Shown: positions 33,299-45,169, counted from the stretch's first letter. The stretch is DNA of 64,000 nucleotides from Carya illinoinensis (GCF_018687715.1 NC_056759.1:31611385-31675384); one strand, 5' to 3'. Made by a program: numbers and translations. Notes: generated from the letters alone by a model not told the origin.

Positions 33299-34330
33299 TC
33301 ATTTTCTGATGAAAGAAACTCCCTTCTGAATGCTTGCTGACAACTCCTTCTTTGCCTTCTCCAAGCCAGCACTGTTTATAATTATAGCCCTTTTTAAAAC
33401 TTATTATATAGATTGAACAAAGGAATTAAATTAAAGACTTCTGATAACTAACAATACAGACCTCTCGTACTCATTCAGAGGGCCAAGAGGATATATTTCC
33501 TCAACTCCAGTACGGCCAAGCCTTACCTTGGATGCAAAGAAAGGAAGCTCCGTCACCTAAAACAGCAATGCATCAGTTCACTGAAACTGCAAGAAATTAA
33601 AAGTAAAAGAAGAAAAAGAGGAATTCGCTCAAGGGAATGGCACTCCATAAACATACCGAAGAAGCCACAAAGGCACATTCGACAACACCCAAATCTCCTC
33701 TCAAGCCCCTAAGGCATGCATCTGCAAATTTTACGGCAGCATACGCCTGCATTTTTTTAATTTATTTAACTTTCTTCATATTTTAAGCAAGTCCAATCGT
33801 AAAATTAACATGGAATTATTTTGGAAATTATTTTTAAAGATAAAATAACTAACCATTGATAGTGTTGCAGAACCAGTTCCGGCTTTTGCCTGCACATAAT
33901 GTTAGCAATCATGAGTGAAATAACAAATCACTCTAAACATAATGGCAATAGGACGGGACCACAAAAGATTTCTGCATGTGGTACCAATCAGAACTTGTGC
34001 AAAAATACAATGAAAATAACTTTTTTCCATAAAAAAAGGGTCGTAATGTCTTTAATCTGGCTGCAAATACTCGACAATATGAAGCAAAATCATCTAGAAG
34101 ACGTGACCATTCAATCAACCAACTGGTTAAAGATTATTCATTATTGTAGGAAGAAAAATCTATAATCTCATGCAGACATGGGGGTTTACCGTCTCTCTGG
34201 ATGCTGAAGATTAGTTTGCTACATACATAGAAACCATGCCTATGCAAAAATACTAGTGCACTGGATCAGATACACTGGAGAAACCCATGCTTACAGAATC
34301 CCATTGAGGCCATTTTGTTTACTGGGTTGG

Positions 34331-34362
<32 letters not shown>

Positions 34363-37300
34363 CATGACATTGTGGAAACTCACCAAGTAGAGCCATTTGC
34401 ACCTATCCCTGAGAAGTAACCCCGGATATACAGCCTTGCTCGCCAGAACCATATATTAGTTACCTATGGGAGCGCTTAGTGGGGAATTGAGCCCAGCATG
34501 TCCAAGTTAACATCTCTTCCAAACTTACATTGACCACTAGGCTGCACACTGTCAGATTTGCCATGACCAATGTGACTCTCATCCACTAGAGTTCATCCTT
34601 AGCCTAGATTATATAATGCTTATAGTTTTTGCAGCAATAGTATGTTGCTAAATCTAGCTTTCAGGCCATATATCCAAAAAGAACTTTCTCTTATATAAAC
34701 CATTCTTCCAATACTTATTTCTGCAATGGCTATTCAAGCCTCTTGTGAGTAAGGTTTTAAAAGTCTTGTGCAGGTGGCTTCTTCTGGCTTTATATATTCA
34801 TTTCAATCCAGAATTCCAATCCATTCCAAACAAGAGCTAGCCGGTGTATGACATTCCAAACAAAAGCTACACTCTGATGGTGCAGTATCTGTATAGACCC
34901 CAACTTACAACTTGTAGCCAATTTCTGATACAGAACCCAAGTCTGAAGAAAGAGAAAGCTTACTCTTCTAAGTAAAACAAAATATTAGCCGCTTCCTCTC
35001 TGCATCAGAAAGCCATAAGAAACTCCAATTTTCATATGGAACAATTTTTTTTTTTTTTTTTGTTAGCTGTTCTGACTTATAATTTCAGCAATACACAACC
35101 TAGCAGCCATTCTGGATTCCTTCTGAGTCAGGAAAGTGTCTGCTGTACTTGTAGCTTACTTATTTTTATTATAAGTAATGATTTGTACAGCCCCAACTAA
35201 ACAAGCCCAGTGTAGTTCCTTTGTAAAAAAGTGTACCCCACCATGAAAAAGTGTAAAAAAACATTTTTTAATGGGACCCACTTTTTTATAAAGGACCCGT
35301 GGGGGGACTTGTCTAATTGGGACATGTACATTACTCTTTTATTATTTGACTTTTTTATATGTAAATTTAATATTTTTATCAATGGAAAAGCTAAATGGAA
35401 TCTTTTCCCATCAAGTGTTGTAATTGTTAACCCTCTATTTATTTCCTTACAGTTTCTAATTTAGGTAGTTATCGTTCGTATGAATGCAAAATGGTTTACT
35501 TCAAAAGCGAACATATGTTTATTTATACCAACAAAATCAAGGTCTCTGAGACCAAGATCCATGTCTATTGATATTCATTAGATCAAGGTTAACGGATACA
35601 AGCCAATCATGTCATTGAAAGAATAACTAGGTAAGCAGACCCATGTCTGTTATGAGTTTATATGGTTTTTATCATTTGATCTCCTATACGACTGCAAAAT
35701 CAACTCTGAAGCATGTATCGGACCTACAGGAAGAAACAATTCCATGCATGTGTTCACAATCACAGCTAGATGTTATCATGCAAGTCCACATAAGTAGGAA
35801 TTAGGAAAGAAAACAGAAAGGACAGGAAAATATGTATATTTCTATACCTCAACAACTTCTGTTCCACCATTTTGAATGCGATCTGTCAGAGAGTCAATCT
35901 CTTTTGGGGTGAAAGAGCTGGGAGGCTTAACCTGTATATAATGTAAATAACAATCAATTGAGATAATAAAAAAGAAAGGACCCGCACTGGAGCAAAGTAC
36001 TAGAAGCATCTAAATGCAAACATTTTGCTATTACTCTTGAACCTGAGATAGAAGAGGTAAAATTGTAACTCCGGAGTGACCCCCAACAACTGGAACATCA
36101 ACTTCTCTAGGATCAAGACCTAGAACTTCTGCCTGCAGTGGATCCAAAAGAACATAAAAGTAAGTTTTATGTTAGGTTCAGAAACATATTGCGATAGTTG
36201 CCTTAGCCACCAGGTATGGGGATGTCAGTAGGTTCCAAAAGGGGTGTCATACAATTCATGATTTAATTCTTTTTTTTAATAGAACATAGATACACAGTGA
36301 CTGAGATAGTAAGTCACAAATATCATTGAAGGTCATCCTTTCAAGTTCTGGAGTGTCCTCAGTGCGTTCCAACAAGGGTTTTCATGCAATTATTGATTTA
36401 GTTATTTTTTAAAGTGGAATATAGCCATGCATTGGATGACTTAGTCACAAATATCACAGAAGGTCTTCTTCTGAGTATAAATCAACCAGATTATATCTTT
36501 TGCAATTGAAAACATTGCCATGTAATGAAAAAGTACCCATTTCGGGTACACACATAGACACAATTACTCTCTTAAAGACTGACCAAAACAATGAAGGGAA
36601 AGAAGTTCCACCCTATAGTAAACTCAAACAGTGCCTTAAATCCCAGCAAAAAGATTTTGCAACTTACTCGTATGTGATGAGGAAATATAACGTGAATCGT
36701 CAATGTAAAGAATTCAAAATAAAAGGAGGAACAGGGGATACTTCCAGTTTTCAGAGAGCTCAGCTATAAATTAGCATGAAATGGTAAACAACACGACTTC
36801 ACATACCCAACATGAAGAAGCATATAGAAATAGGGACATTATCTGTGCATACCACAAAAGTATTAGCTCTAACAACGTCAAGCATTGTGACACCCAAGAG
36901 TCGCTTTGGGTCAAAAGTGCCTGCTTGCTTGAAAACTTCTGCCGCAATTGGTACTGTAGAGTTAACAGGATTACTGATCAAGTTGACAATAGCATTTGGG
37001 CAGCATCTAGCAATTCCTTCACAAATTGTCTTAACGATTCCAGCATTGATTTTGAACAGATCATCCCTTGTCATTCCTGGTTTGCGGGGCACTCCGGCAG
37101 GGATGATAACTAGGTCCATGCCAGAAAGGGCATTGTCCAGCTGCTGTGGCCCCAAAAACCCACGCACCTATAAAGTTAAAGAAAACAGTCAATTCCGAGA
37201 GCCATATATAAATTTTTGCCTTATAAAGTTGGAGAGCCTCAAATAAAAGCTATGGTGAGGTGAACAACTATTCTATTGAATCAATTTCAGTTAATCATTG

Positions 37301-37927
37301 TCAACAGTTTCGCAATTTTGTATTTTTGGTCTCTTATGAAATCAATTACACCGACAACATATAAACAAGCCAATATGTACACTAGAACTAGCTAGACAAA
37401 AATCTTCATATACCAATTTCAAAATTGCCCTATATGTTCAAGCACTGAAATGCGAAAAAGAGAGAAGAATTAACTCTACCACAGCACCAGTGTCCATGTG
37501 ACTGATATCAGCCGCAACACCAGGAGTGTTGACAACATCATAGAGATGAAGAACAGAAACCAATGGATTAATCTTCATCAACAGCGCTAGAGGCTGCCCA
37601 ATGCCCCCCGCAGCACCCAAAATGGCCACCTTGAATCCGTGTTTCCCACCTTTCCCCCGGCAATTCGCTGCTCTCAAGCCCGAAGTCTCCCCCATCTTTT
37701 AGTCCACAAGTTCACATACGTTTCCAACATCACCAAAATCATTATTAGAAACCAGAAAGCGCAAACTTGTATGGAAGAGTTCGCTATGCTTGGTAAAATT
37801 AAAAGGAGCAAAAAAAATAAAAAACAAGGAAAACTTGAGAAAAAGAAAGGTAAACCTGGAAACTAGGAGGATGGAGATGCGCAGAGATTCTTGCGACGCG
37901 TTGGTTGACATCTGAAGTGGGCTGCAT
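33299..37927 (-). CDS. PMDH: Glyoxysomal/peroxisomal NAD-malate dehydrogenase
   Basis: Nine coding exons with GT-AG borders: 37856-37927, 37480-37695, 36853-37167, 36043-36132, 35848-35931, 33854-33889, 33657-33746, 33462-33556 and 33299-33371. They total 1071 nt (356 aa), the usual family length. Exon 1 encodes only the 24-residue N-terminus with a PTS2 signal, RVARISAHL (residues 10-18), which targets the protein to peroxisomes and glyoxysomes. Then come the NAD loop GAAGGIGQ (51-58), D77, the mobile loop [11 protein letters not shown] with R124 and R130, NPVNS, the catalytic D193 and R196 of LDVVRAN, and H220 in GGHSG. The enzyme interconverts malate and oxaloacetate with NAD/NADH in fatty-acid oxidation, the glyoxylate cycle and photorespiration. 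No lesion is seen. Confidence 0.95.
34331..34560 (-). mobile_element. tRNA-derived SINE with poly(A) tail
   Basis: On the minus strand there is an A-box-like GCAGCCTAGTGGTCA (about 34531-34545) and, some 35 bases on, a B-box-like GGGCTCAATTCCCC. About 200 bp later a run of some 25 A residues follows (T run 34331-34355 on the + strand). That layout is typical of a plant SINE. It lies in the long intron of the malate dehydrogenase gene. Target duplications were not resolved. Confidence 0.6.
35170..35336. mobile_element. MITE in the malate dehydrogenase intron
   Basis: The left end GTAATGATTTGTACAGCCCCAA and the complement of the right end (GTAATGTACATGTCCCAA) form imperfect inverted repeats around a 167-bp core with AAAAGTG/CACTTTT words. 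It resembles the other AGTAATG-type MITEs in this window. Confidence 0.55.
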
Positions 37928-39020
37928 CTTCTTGTCTAGTTATCCAAGTTATCGAAGCGAAAAGACTGTATCGGGGAGGTGGGTGTAGAAGGTCAGAATG
38001 AAATTTGCTACGGTGATCCTCTCCTTCATGCAAAATGTATAATATGTGGAAGAAAATAAAGTAAATGACGTAAACGTTATTCTGAGAAGTAGGGAAGCCT
38101 GGAAAGCTAATCTTATCCTAGCTGCGCAAATTTGTATCTACCAAAGAAAATTAAATTACAAGAGACAAAATGGACTAATAATAAATAATAAAATAATTAT
38201 TCTGGTCTACGACACGAAGATGATCGGATTACAAAACAAATCCACAAAAACTCTTGAAGATTACATTTAGAGCCCATTTGGGTGATATAAAGCCCATAGT
38301 TGTGAAATTCAAGATCGTTGGGGCTGACTCTAAATTATAAAGTGGGCCAGCTAGCGGACATATGCGGGGTAAGAGGACAACATATGTTTTTCATGTTCTG
38401 ACATTTTATCCTTGGAATGGACGAACTAGGCAACACATGTTTTTCTTCCTTTGGATTTCTGTTGGGTTTGTAGATAGATATAAGATAAGTTAAAATAAAA
38501 TATTATTAAAATATTTTTTTAATATTATTATTATTTTAGAATTTGATAAGATTGAATTGTTTATTATATTTTATATTAGAATTTGTGAAAGTTATAATTA
38601 TAAGATGAGATAGATTAAGAGCCTGTTTCAATCCAAACCGAGCAATTCTCGTGGGATTCTTAAATTTACCATAAACCATCAAGTCTAACCATTGGGTCTA
38701 TGATGTGAAACTAATCTCTTTATATACCCAAAGCATATATTTTAGAAGCATATTTTCTATAATCATAGTTTCATACTTTCAAACTCACGTACAATCACTT
38801 TTGATCTCTACTCATTCGAAGCTCACGATGGAATATGTATATATATATATATAGTAAGTACCATGTGATCTCAAACAGATCAATAAATGGGTAATGTTGC
38901 AAATTGGGGATGGGTACTTTGCATGTTTATAAAGCTCCACACACATTAAACAAGGATTACCTCATGTTTTCGGTTTCTCAGAGTACTTCGAGTGAATGCA
39001 TGCGTATCTATGATATAGAG
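37928..39020. other. Upstream region of the malate dehydrogenase gene
   Basis: The minus-strand promoter should lie here, upstream of the ATG at 37927; no box is clear enough to name. A partial MITE lies at about 38470-38643. No other gene is seen before the hAT element at 39021. Confidence 0.4.
38470..38643. mobile_element. Partial MITE of the GAGATGAG...CAATCCAAAC family
   Basis: AT-rich sequence with AAAATATTATTAAAATATT and a right end ATGAGATAGATTAAGAGCCTG...CAATCCAAAC resembles the family at 47876 and 52825. The left terminus is eroded. Confidence 0.4.
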
Positions 39021-39184
39021 TAGGACTAATTCATCCAGGCCAGATTTTATCCGGCCCGGTCCGAATTCCAGTTCCGGGTTTTGGCCCGGAAATTCGGGCC
39101 GAAACCCGGATTGCAAAACCCGGACCTATGCGGTCCGGACCCAGATAGAAAATCCGGATTCCATATCCATAACCCGCTTAACCG

Positions 39185-39242
39185 GGTTTCTATATAAAGG
39201 ACCAAAAAAAAAAACCCTAAGTTCCTTCCCCTCCCTTCATCT

Positions 39243-39312
<70 letters not shown>

Positions 39313-39392
39313 AGCTACGAAACCGTAGCCGCTGCCGCTATGATGGTCTCAACCCCCCCTCTGTCTGTTCCGCCGTTTCTCCTCTCGGTAAG
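39185..39392 (+). promoter_or_regulatory. Putative promoter and first exon inside the hAT element
   Basis: TATATAAAG occurs near 39191, followed by a CT-rich leader, an ATG at 39340 (MMVSTPPLSVPPFLLS) and a GT donor (CTCG|GTAAGC) at about 39388. It could be the start of the original transposase gene or of another captured gene. I cannot identify the short product. Confidence 0.35.
39245..39306. repeat. (CT)n microsatellite 1 in the hAT element
   Basis: About 31 uninterrupted CT units lie in the putative leader. Confidence 0.95.

Positions 39393-39393
<1 letters not shown>

Positions 39394-39470
<77 letters not shown>
39394..39470. repeat. (CT)n microsatellite 2 in the hAT element
   Basis: About 38 uninterrupted CT units lie just after the GTAAGC donor-like site, a second tract of the same kind within 150 bp. 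Confidence 0.95.
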
Positions 39471-39474
<4 letters not shown>

Positions 39475-39816
39475 TTTGAGCATTTCGGTAAGCCTAAGTT
39501 TTTGAAATCTGGTTTTTTTTTTTTTTAATTAGTTTTTGAAATCTGGTTTTTTTTTTTTTTTTTAATTCCTTTAACTTGGGTCGTTTTCCACTACTCTGCC
39601 TAAATCTAAGAAGAACTCCTTTAGTCAGTATATCTTATATAGGAAGAAATCTGTTTGTTGATTTTGATTTTTTTTTCTTTCTGTGCATTGGCTATTAGAG
39701 TAGAGTCAGCAATGGGAAATCGTGAGTATAGTAAGCAAGCAAGTTGTTTTGTTTAGAGAGAATAGCGTAAGTTAATTATTAAGTAAGTTGACTAATTTTC
39801 TGGGCAAGAACATGAC

Positions 39817-39859
39817 AGGTTGGTTCCGCAGTGGTTCTGTTGTGCCGCGGAACCAACCT
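39817..39859. repeat. 13-bp perfect hairpin
   Basis: AGGTTGGTTCCGC at 39817-39829 pairs perfectly with GCGGAACCAACCT at 39847-39859 across a 17-base loop. No small RNA is recognised. Confidence 0.7.
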
Positions 39860-39971
39860 AAGTTATCTTAAAAGTACTGCTTCTAGTTCTTTATATATAT
39901 ATATATATAATGTATGGATACAACTAATTTCATTTGGTCTTTTTACACAAATGGGCATTGATTTTTTGTAG

Positions 39972-40757
39972 GTTCTTGACGAGGCTGACTGATGCTTGAC
40001 ATGGGATTTGAGCAAGAACTTCGCCGAATATTGGGCGAGACCTGTTCTGGTATGTAACATATTACCAAAGTTTTTTTTTTTTGCTTCTCCAATTGAAGAT
40101 ATCCCTTCCTCAACGATAATAATACATGAACATCATAATCATACAACAATGTGTAGAAAAATCACTTTGTAGACAAGAAGGGACTTTTTGAAAGTATACT
40201 GGATTTGTCTATGATTTTAAAGAAAGTTAACAGATGTTAAAAATCGAGTTATAAATTGCCTGCACTTACATGTCTCATATGAAAGAAGCACAGAAATACA
40301 TGAATATGGATAATAGGCCATGCTTTAAACTGGGTATTTACTTGACTATCTACCTCTCATATATGTTGGGCTTGGTGGAACATGGTAGGTGAGTCCCTCC
40401 ATTTAATGGGAATCCATGTAAATCAAATTAACAAAGACTACTCCCTCCATTTAATGGGTATTTGCGTTAGTCAAATTAACACAGACTAGTCCCTTTATTT
40501 ATAGGCATCCAAGGAAATGAAATTAACAGAAATCTATGTTTTGCACTCATTTTTATGCATTTGATTAGGTTTTTGGATCTGTATTTTTGTGGAATTTGTT
40601 TGAATCTGTTCCAAGTCTTATGAATTACTTTCTAGCTTTTCTTTTGCTAACGAGTGATATTAAGTGTGCAGCTCACCAAATGGTAATGTTCAGTGCTACA
40701 TGGCCCCTGTTAGTTCATCAATTAGCACAGGAGTTCCTGGACCCCAATCCAATTAAG
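39972..40757 (+). pseudogene. Captured DEAD-box RNA helicase fragment (two exons)
   Basis: Exon a (39972-40049) starts after TTTTTTGTAG and encodes VLDEAD, then, after a one-base loss, MLDMGFEQELRRILGETCS: the motif II region. Exon b (40672-40757) starts after GTGTGCAG and encodes HQMVMFSATWPLLVHQLAQE and then FLDPNPIK, including motif III (SAT). The codon split across the intron joins correctly (TCT-G|CT). These blocks match plant DEAD-box ATP-dependent RNA helicases of the RH5/RH30-like group. ATP-binding motif I and the helicase C-terminal domain are not present. It cannot be a working enzyme, but it could give a chimeric or regulatory RNA. Confidence 0.85.
40392..40535. repeat. Three 48-bp tandem repeats in the captured intron
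   Basis: Copies beginning AGTCCCTCCATTTAATGGG, ACTCCCTCCATTTAATGGG and AGTCCCTTTATTTATAGGC each end in AAATTAACA-AGACT-like sequence. Confidence 0.75.
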
Positions 40758-40798
40758 GTTCATCTTTGTAGACTTATGGAGATTTTGTAGACTTAGAG

Positions 40799-40970
40799 TG
40801 AAATCTGGGAATAAATCAAAGTGAATTGGCCCATAGCTGAAATCTGGGAATAAATCAAAGTGAATTGTGAAAATTGCATTTTCTGGATTTAGTTTTTGTG
40901 TGACTTATTATGTTTTCTATTCAGATTCAAAGGGTGACTTGTTATGTTTTCTATTCAGATTCAAAGGGTT
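40799..40970. repeat. Two adjacent short tandem duplications
   Basis: GAAATCTGGGAATAAATCAA is repeated with a 42-44 bp period at 40799-40870. TATGTTTTCTATTCAGATTC is repeated with a period of about 33 bp at 40910-40970. Confidence 0.75.
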
Positions 40971-41424
40971 GGTTTTTGTATAAGAGGTAGCTTAATGAGG
41001 TAAAAAAAAAATAACTTGGAATGAAGTAGCTATGGCAACAAACCAACCACAATCAATCAAACTTGGTAGACTAAAATCACCGCCAATACCCTAACAAAAA
41101 AAAAAAAAAAAGAATTTTTGGCATGAAGATGATCTTAATTTGGTTGATTTTTTCTACTTGGATGTCATCTATCAAAGAATCCAAAGTCCAGGCGATAACT
41201 CTCTTCAATACAAGAGCATGTTAGAGGATTAGATGGACTGCAAAAGAAAGAAGCCAACTTTTTTTTATTTCACTCATAAATTATGTTTGTTCAGCCAACC
41301 ATATCTTAGTCTACCCATGGATTTACTCAAGTTTTTATTTTTTGCAGGATCTCTTTCGATCCAATCACTTGAAGTTGTTATTTGGTGTGGAGATTAAATA
41401 ATTGATGGAAATGCATCTGATTTT

Positions 41425-41505
41425 GCAATTTATATATTGTAATTTTGTAATTTATATATTGTAATTTTGTATTTTATATATTGTAATTTTGTATTTTATA
41501 ATGTA
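41425..41505. repeat. 21-bp minisatellite
   Basis: About four copies of TTTATATATTGTAATTTTGTA lie in tandem near the right end of the hAT element. Confidence 0.85.
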
Positions 41506-42352
41506 TATATAGCAAATAATGGAATATTTAGTGGATTGCATTATGATGCATGCATAGATGAATATTGGGTTTTTTTTTTTTTTAGATGCATCTAGTATTT
41601 TTAGAACACAAATATTATGCTTTGACTATGTTTTTATGAGTATTTTTTTTTCTCTCTGTATTTGGTCATCTTTGACTATGTTTTGCATCAAACAAATGAA
41701 ACATGCATAGCTACATATTTACAAATGAAACATGCATAGCTACATGTTTATTTTTTTGTTTTTCAACCTCTAAAGTGCACAATCAAATTTATTCTTTTGA
41801 TTTTTATAAAAAAATTAGAGCTACATGTGAAAATATTGTATATACATTTAGGCTTTTATATGGGTTAAAAAAAAATCGGGTTTAATCCGGAACCCGAAAT
41901 CCGAGTTTTGAAAAACCCAGATTCATCCAGGTTCCGGCCCGTTTATGACACGGGCTAATCAAGTCCGGATTCCGGCCCGAATTTGAAATCCGGGTTCCGG
42001 TTTAGGTCTACCCGGATTTCCGAGTTGGAACCCGGATGAACAGGCCTAATATAGAGAAAGAACTGTTGCTAACAGCTCTTCAACTTTAACAGAGCTCTAT
42101 ATATATATATACATATTTATATATTATTAGGGGAAATTCCCCTCCATTTTAGTTCAAGTAATTAAACAAAAACTGATAAGTTAATTCTCTACAAAAAAGG
42201 TAGTTCATTTGTTGCGATCCAATTTGTCGCAAAAACTTGGTTTTTCTGCCGCAATGAAATATTGATTATTTGTTGTGAATTTTTCTTTATAGCTGAAAAA
42301 TAACATGCCGCTAATGACACGAAGTGTTGTAGTTACTAAGAAAAAAGTGTAA

Positions 42353-43430
42353 CGTCTCGATCCCTGAAGTCTAGGGAGTTAGTTCCTACCACCTAGAATC
42401 TTGTCTTCGAATACAATTATAATTCCCAAAGGCTGCAAAATAACCATAAATTCATCTATTTGGCTAACTGCATAAATGTCGCTACCTGGTTCTTAATACA
42501 ATAATTCATGAAAGTAAATCAACTATTTCACAATTCCCAACAAACTCAACATGATGCAAGAACAATTTACATATGTCTTCATGAATCACACAAACATACT
42601 AAAGCCCAATCTACTCAATAAATATTCTCCAATAGTAATGGTACCCTTAGGTACTCAACTTCCTATTCTCTACTAATCTTGTTCTCGCTTTCTATTCTTG
42701 ATCACTAGCTGACCCATCATAATCATATGAAAATATTATGAAGATAAAAGATGAGTTATCAATAATTCAGTAAGTAGAGAATATATATTAGAATATAAAC
42801 ATGTGCCTTTTTACAGAATTTAGAATACAGAACAAAATATTTTATTTTCATAAATGCAGAAACACAACATGTTATCAAAAATATCAAAGCAATATTAACA
42901 AATACTCCTATTCAAAATTCTTTGGCATAACATAAAACAAAGTCAATATCTTATCATCATCGTATCATATCGAAATATCATTTAAGAATAAAGGCCATGC
43001 TTAACCCCCATAGTAGGGTTGTGCTATTTTCGGTGGCCAAACCAAGTAGAGACAGAAGTGAATTTTCCCCTTATCATTTTCGGAGTCCTAAGTATGCATA
43101 TAAGAAAGGCTACACAAAAACTACTTTGTTTCCAAAGTAGGTACACTCAGAGACAAAGAAGTTGGCACCACCCAAATATAGGCCACAATTTTACACCCAT
43201 GGTAAGGTCAGAGCAAAAACAAAGTAGAATCAAAGTCATATACAAAATCAGAATGTCATGCCAAATGTTTTCAAATACCACATCATTTCAAAACAGAGTC
43301 AAATAAATACCAAACAGAACAATCTTGTATGATATTCATTCATGCACGTTCCTCTTTGGGCTTCTCTCGAGTAGAGGTAAAAAAATTCAGTCTTTGTATA
43401 GGACATTTTACATGTAGTTAATCTGTTGAT
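42353..43430 (-). mobile_element. Possible decayed LTR fragment (Tekay-like)
   Basis: It opens TGTAACGTCTCGATCCCTGAAG, like the ends of Tekay-type LTRs (compare TGTGACGCCCCCAAATCCCC at 19380). Later come AATTCAGTAAGTAGAGAATATATAT and CCCATAGTAGGGTTGTGCTA, a style seen in such LTRs. No partner LTR, TSD or coding domain was found. A possible second half lies at about 45170-46250, with a LINE fragment between the two. Confidence 0.35.
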
Positions 43431-43501
43431 TTACGTAGTACGATTAGCAAAAGTGCAGTATGGAGGACAAGCCATAGGACTTATACAAGAGGCTCTCTCT
43501 C

Positions 43502-44960
43502 ATGGAACATGAGAGCGAGGAAATTCATGTAGAGACCCATAAACTGAAAGATGCAGCAATATGTGGAGGAAAATCTCTCATTGTGAAACTACCAACAGAT
43601 CTTCATTATAATAGGGATGCATTCAAAGTGACCATGAGGAAGGTTTGGAGGTTGGCCAGCAACACCCAATTTAGAGAACTGAATTCATTCCTAACACTTA
43701 TCGAATTTGAAAATCTTCAAGACAAGGAGCATGTTATTTGTGAAGAGCCTTGGTCATTTGACGAACATTTGGTGCTAGTAAAGGAGGTTGAAGGCCATCA
43801 ACAAGTTCCCCAAATACGGCTTACAAAAGCTCTGTTCTGGGTTTGTCTTCATGACTTACCACTAATAGCCAGGAATCAATACATAGGCAACCTAATTGGG
43901 AGCACAATTGGACTAGTAGAGGAAGTAGACATTGAGAAGGGAGAAATGGCATGGCTGGGGTGAGTTTGTGAGAGTTCGAGTCAGTATTGATATTACAAAA
44001 CCTCTACTAAGAGGAAAGAAGATAAACGTTGGTTTGGTAGACCCAATCTGGGTATATTTCTCATAAGAACACCTCCTGAACCTTTGCTATTGTTGTGGAG
44101 GATTGGGTCATGATCATAGAGAGTCCGAACTATGTTAGAAAGTGCATAATGATTATGAACAAGAAGGTTTTCCTTATGGGCAATGGATGCGAGCTGGTAG
44201 CCAGGGAACCAGGGGATGGGAACGATGAGATCAGAAACGAGAGATCGAATGGAATGCTCCGATAGATGCCTCAACGTATGAAGAAAGGAAAGAATCAATC
44301 TTAATAAATAACAGAGAAAATCCTAGTACTCAATCTTAATCGGCAGATTCTTCAGATGATATGGGAAAGGAAACTTCCAAGTATGACAAGATTGGCCCTA
44401 ATGAAGAGGATGACATAACGGAGGCTATTATGTAGTTGAAAAAATAGGAGGCCATAAATTCAGGAGGAGAGAAGATTGAAGTTCAAAAGGGGCAAGAAGC
44501 TTATAACATACAGGAAATGGAGGAGGAAGATGGGATATGGGAGCCTATTATGGAGGGGACACAGTTGGGCTTTAAATCTATGCACGATGGGTCATGGGCT
44601 CGAGTTATGGAACATGATGGGCCAAGGCCTCAAATGAAAGAAGGTACGAAACTGGAGAACCCAAATGAAGTAGGTAAACGGAAACCAGATGTCTTAAAAG
44701 GCTGAAAGTGAAAACGCATACCCCAAATAAGCAAAACGACTTCAACACAGTTATTAACCTCCCAACAAAAAATACTTACCAGAAAACAAAAAGAGTAACT
44801 GGTGGTAGAAGAAAATTAGGGAAGATCAACAAAAAGAAGTTATTCAAGGAGGAGGTCTGATGAGGAACAAGAGCAGACTCAACCGATTATATCAGCAGTG
44901 CCTAGTGTCCAACCCCACTGGGAACAATAAGCACCGGTTACTTGAATCTTCTTTTGGATT
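43502..44960 (+). pseudogene. LINE ORF1 fragment (DUF4283 / zinc-knuckle type)
   Basis: The 153-aa open frame from 43502 contains GGKSLIVKLPTDLHYNRDAF, then PWSFDEHLVLVKE and LPLIARNQYIGNLIGS, which match the DUF4283 region of plant LINE ORF1 proteins. Near 43960 the frame shifts and continues as GEFVRVRVSIDITKPLLRGKK. LCYCCGGLGHDH, the zinc-knuckle remnant, appears near 44085. A poorly conserved acidic region with stops follows to about 44950. ORF2 is absent, so it is a truncated 5' fragment. It is on the opposite strand from the LINE at 29.5-32 kb. Confidence 0.75.
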
Positions 44961-45169
44961 GTAATAAGAATAATATTGGGCCAAAAAGTTTGATATGATT
45001 ATGACCGATCAAGGACATCTTGATCCCAATAATCCTTCTGATCTCTTAACTTGTTCAGGGATCTCTTAACTTCTTAAAATAGATTGATAAATGATAATAT
45101 ATATCTATAGTTATATATAAAGTGCGAATCCGTTTAGAACAGTATTTTCGTCTAATACTTTTTTTTCCA

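Larger units (their letters stand above)
39021..42048 (+). mobile_element. Non-autonomous hAT element carrying gene fragments (Pack-hAT)
   Basis: A perfect 8-bp duplication, ATATAGAG, flanks the element (39013-39020 and 42049-42056). The left end TAGGACTAATTCATCC and the complement of the right end (TAGGCCTGTTCATCC) are hAT-style terminal repeats, followed on both sides by CCGG/GGCC-rich subterminal sequence. The element is 3028 bp and encodes no recognisable hAT transposase. It contains two exons of a DEAD-box RNA helicase with their splice sites, so a host gene segment was captured at DNA level. Two long CT microsatellites, a hairpin and several short tandem duplications are also inside. 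Confidence 0.85.

Noticed and set aside
36500..37246. Plus-strand open frames across the malate dehydrogenase gene
   Set aside because: They are antisense shadows of exon 3 or intron sequence; the minus-strand gene explains the region fully.
39340..39528. 62-aa open frame with a long alternating S-L tract
   Set aside because: It is the translated (CT)n microsatellite; the real structure is more likely a short leader exon with a donor at about 39388.
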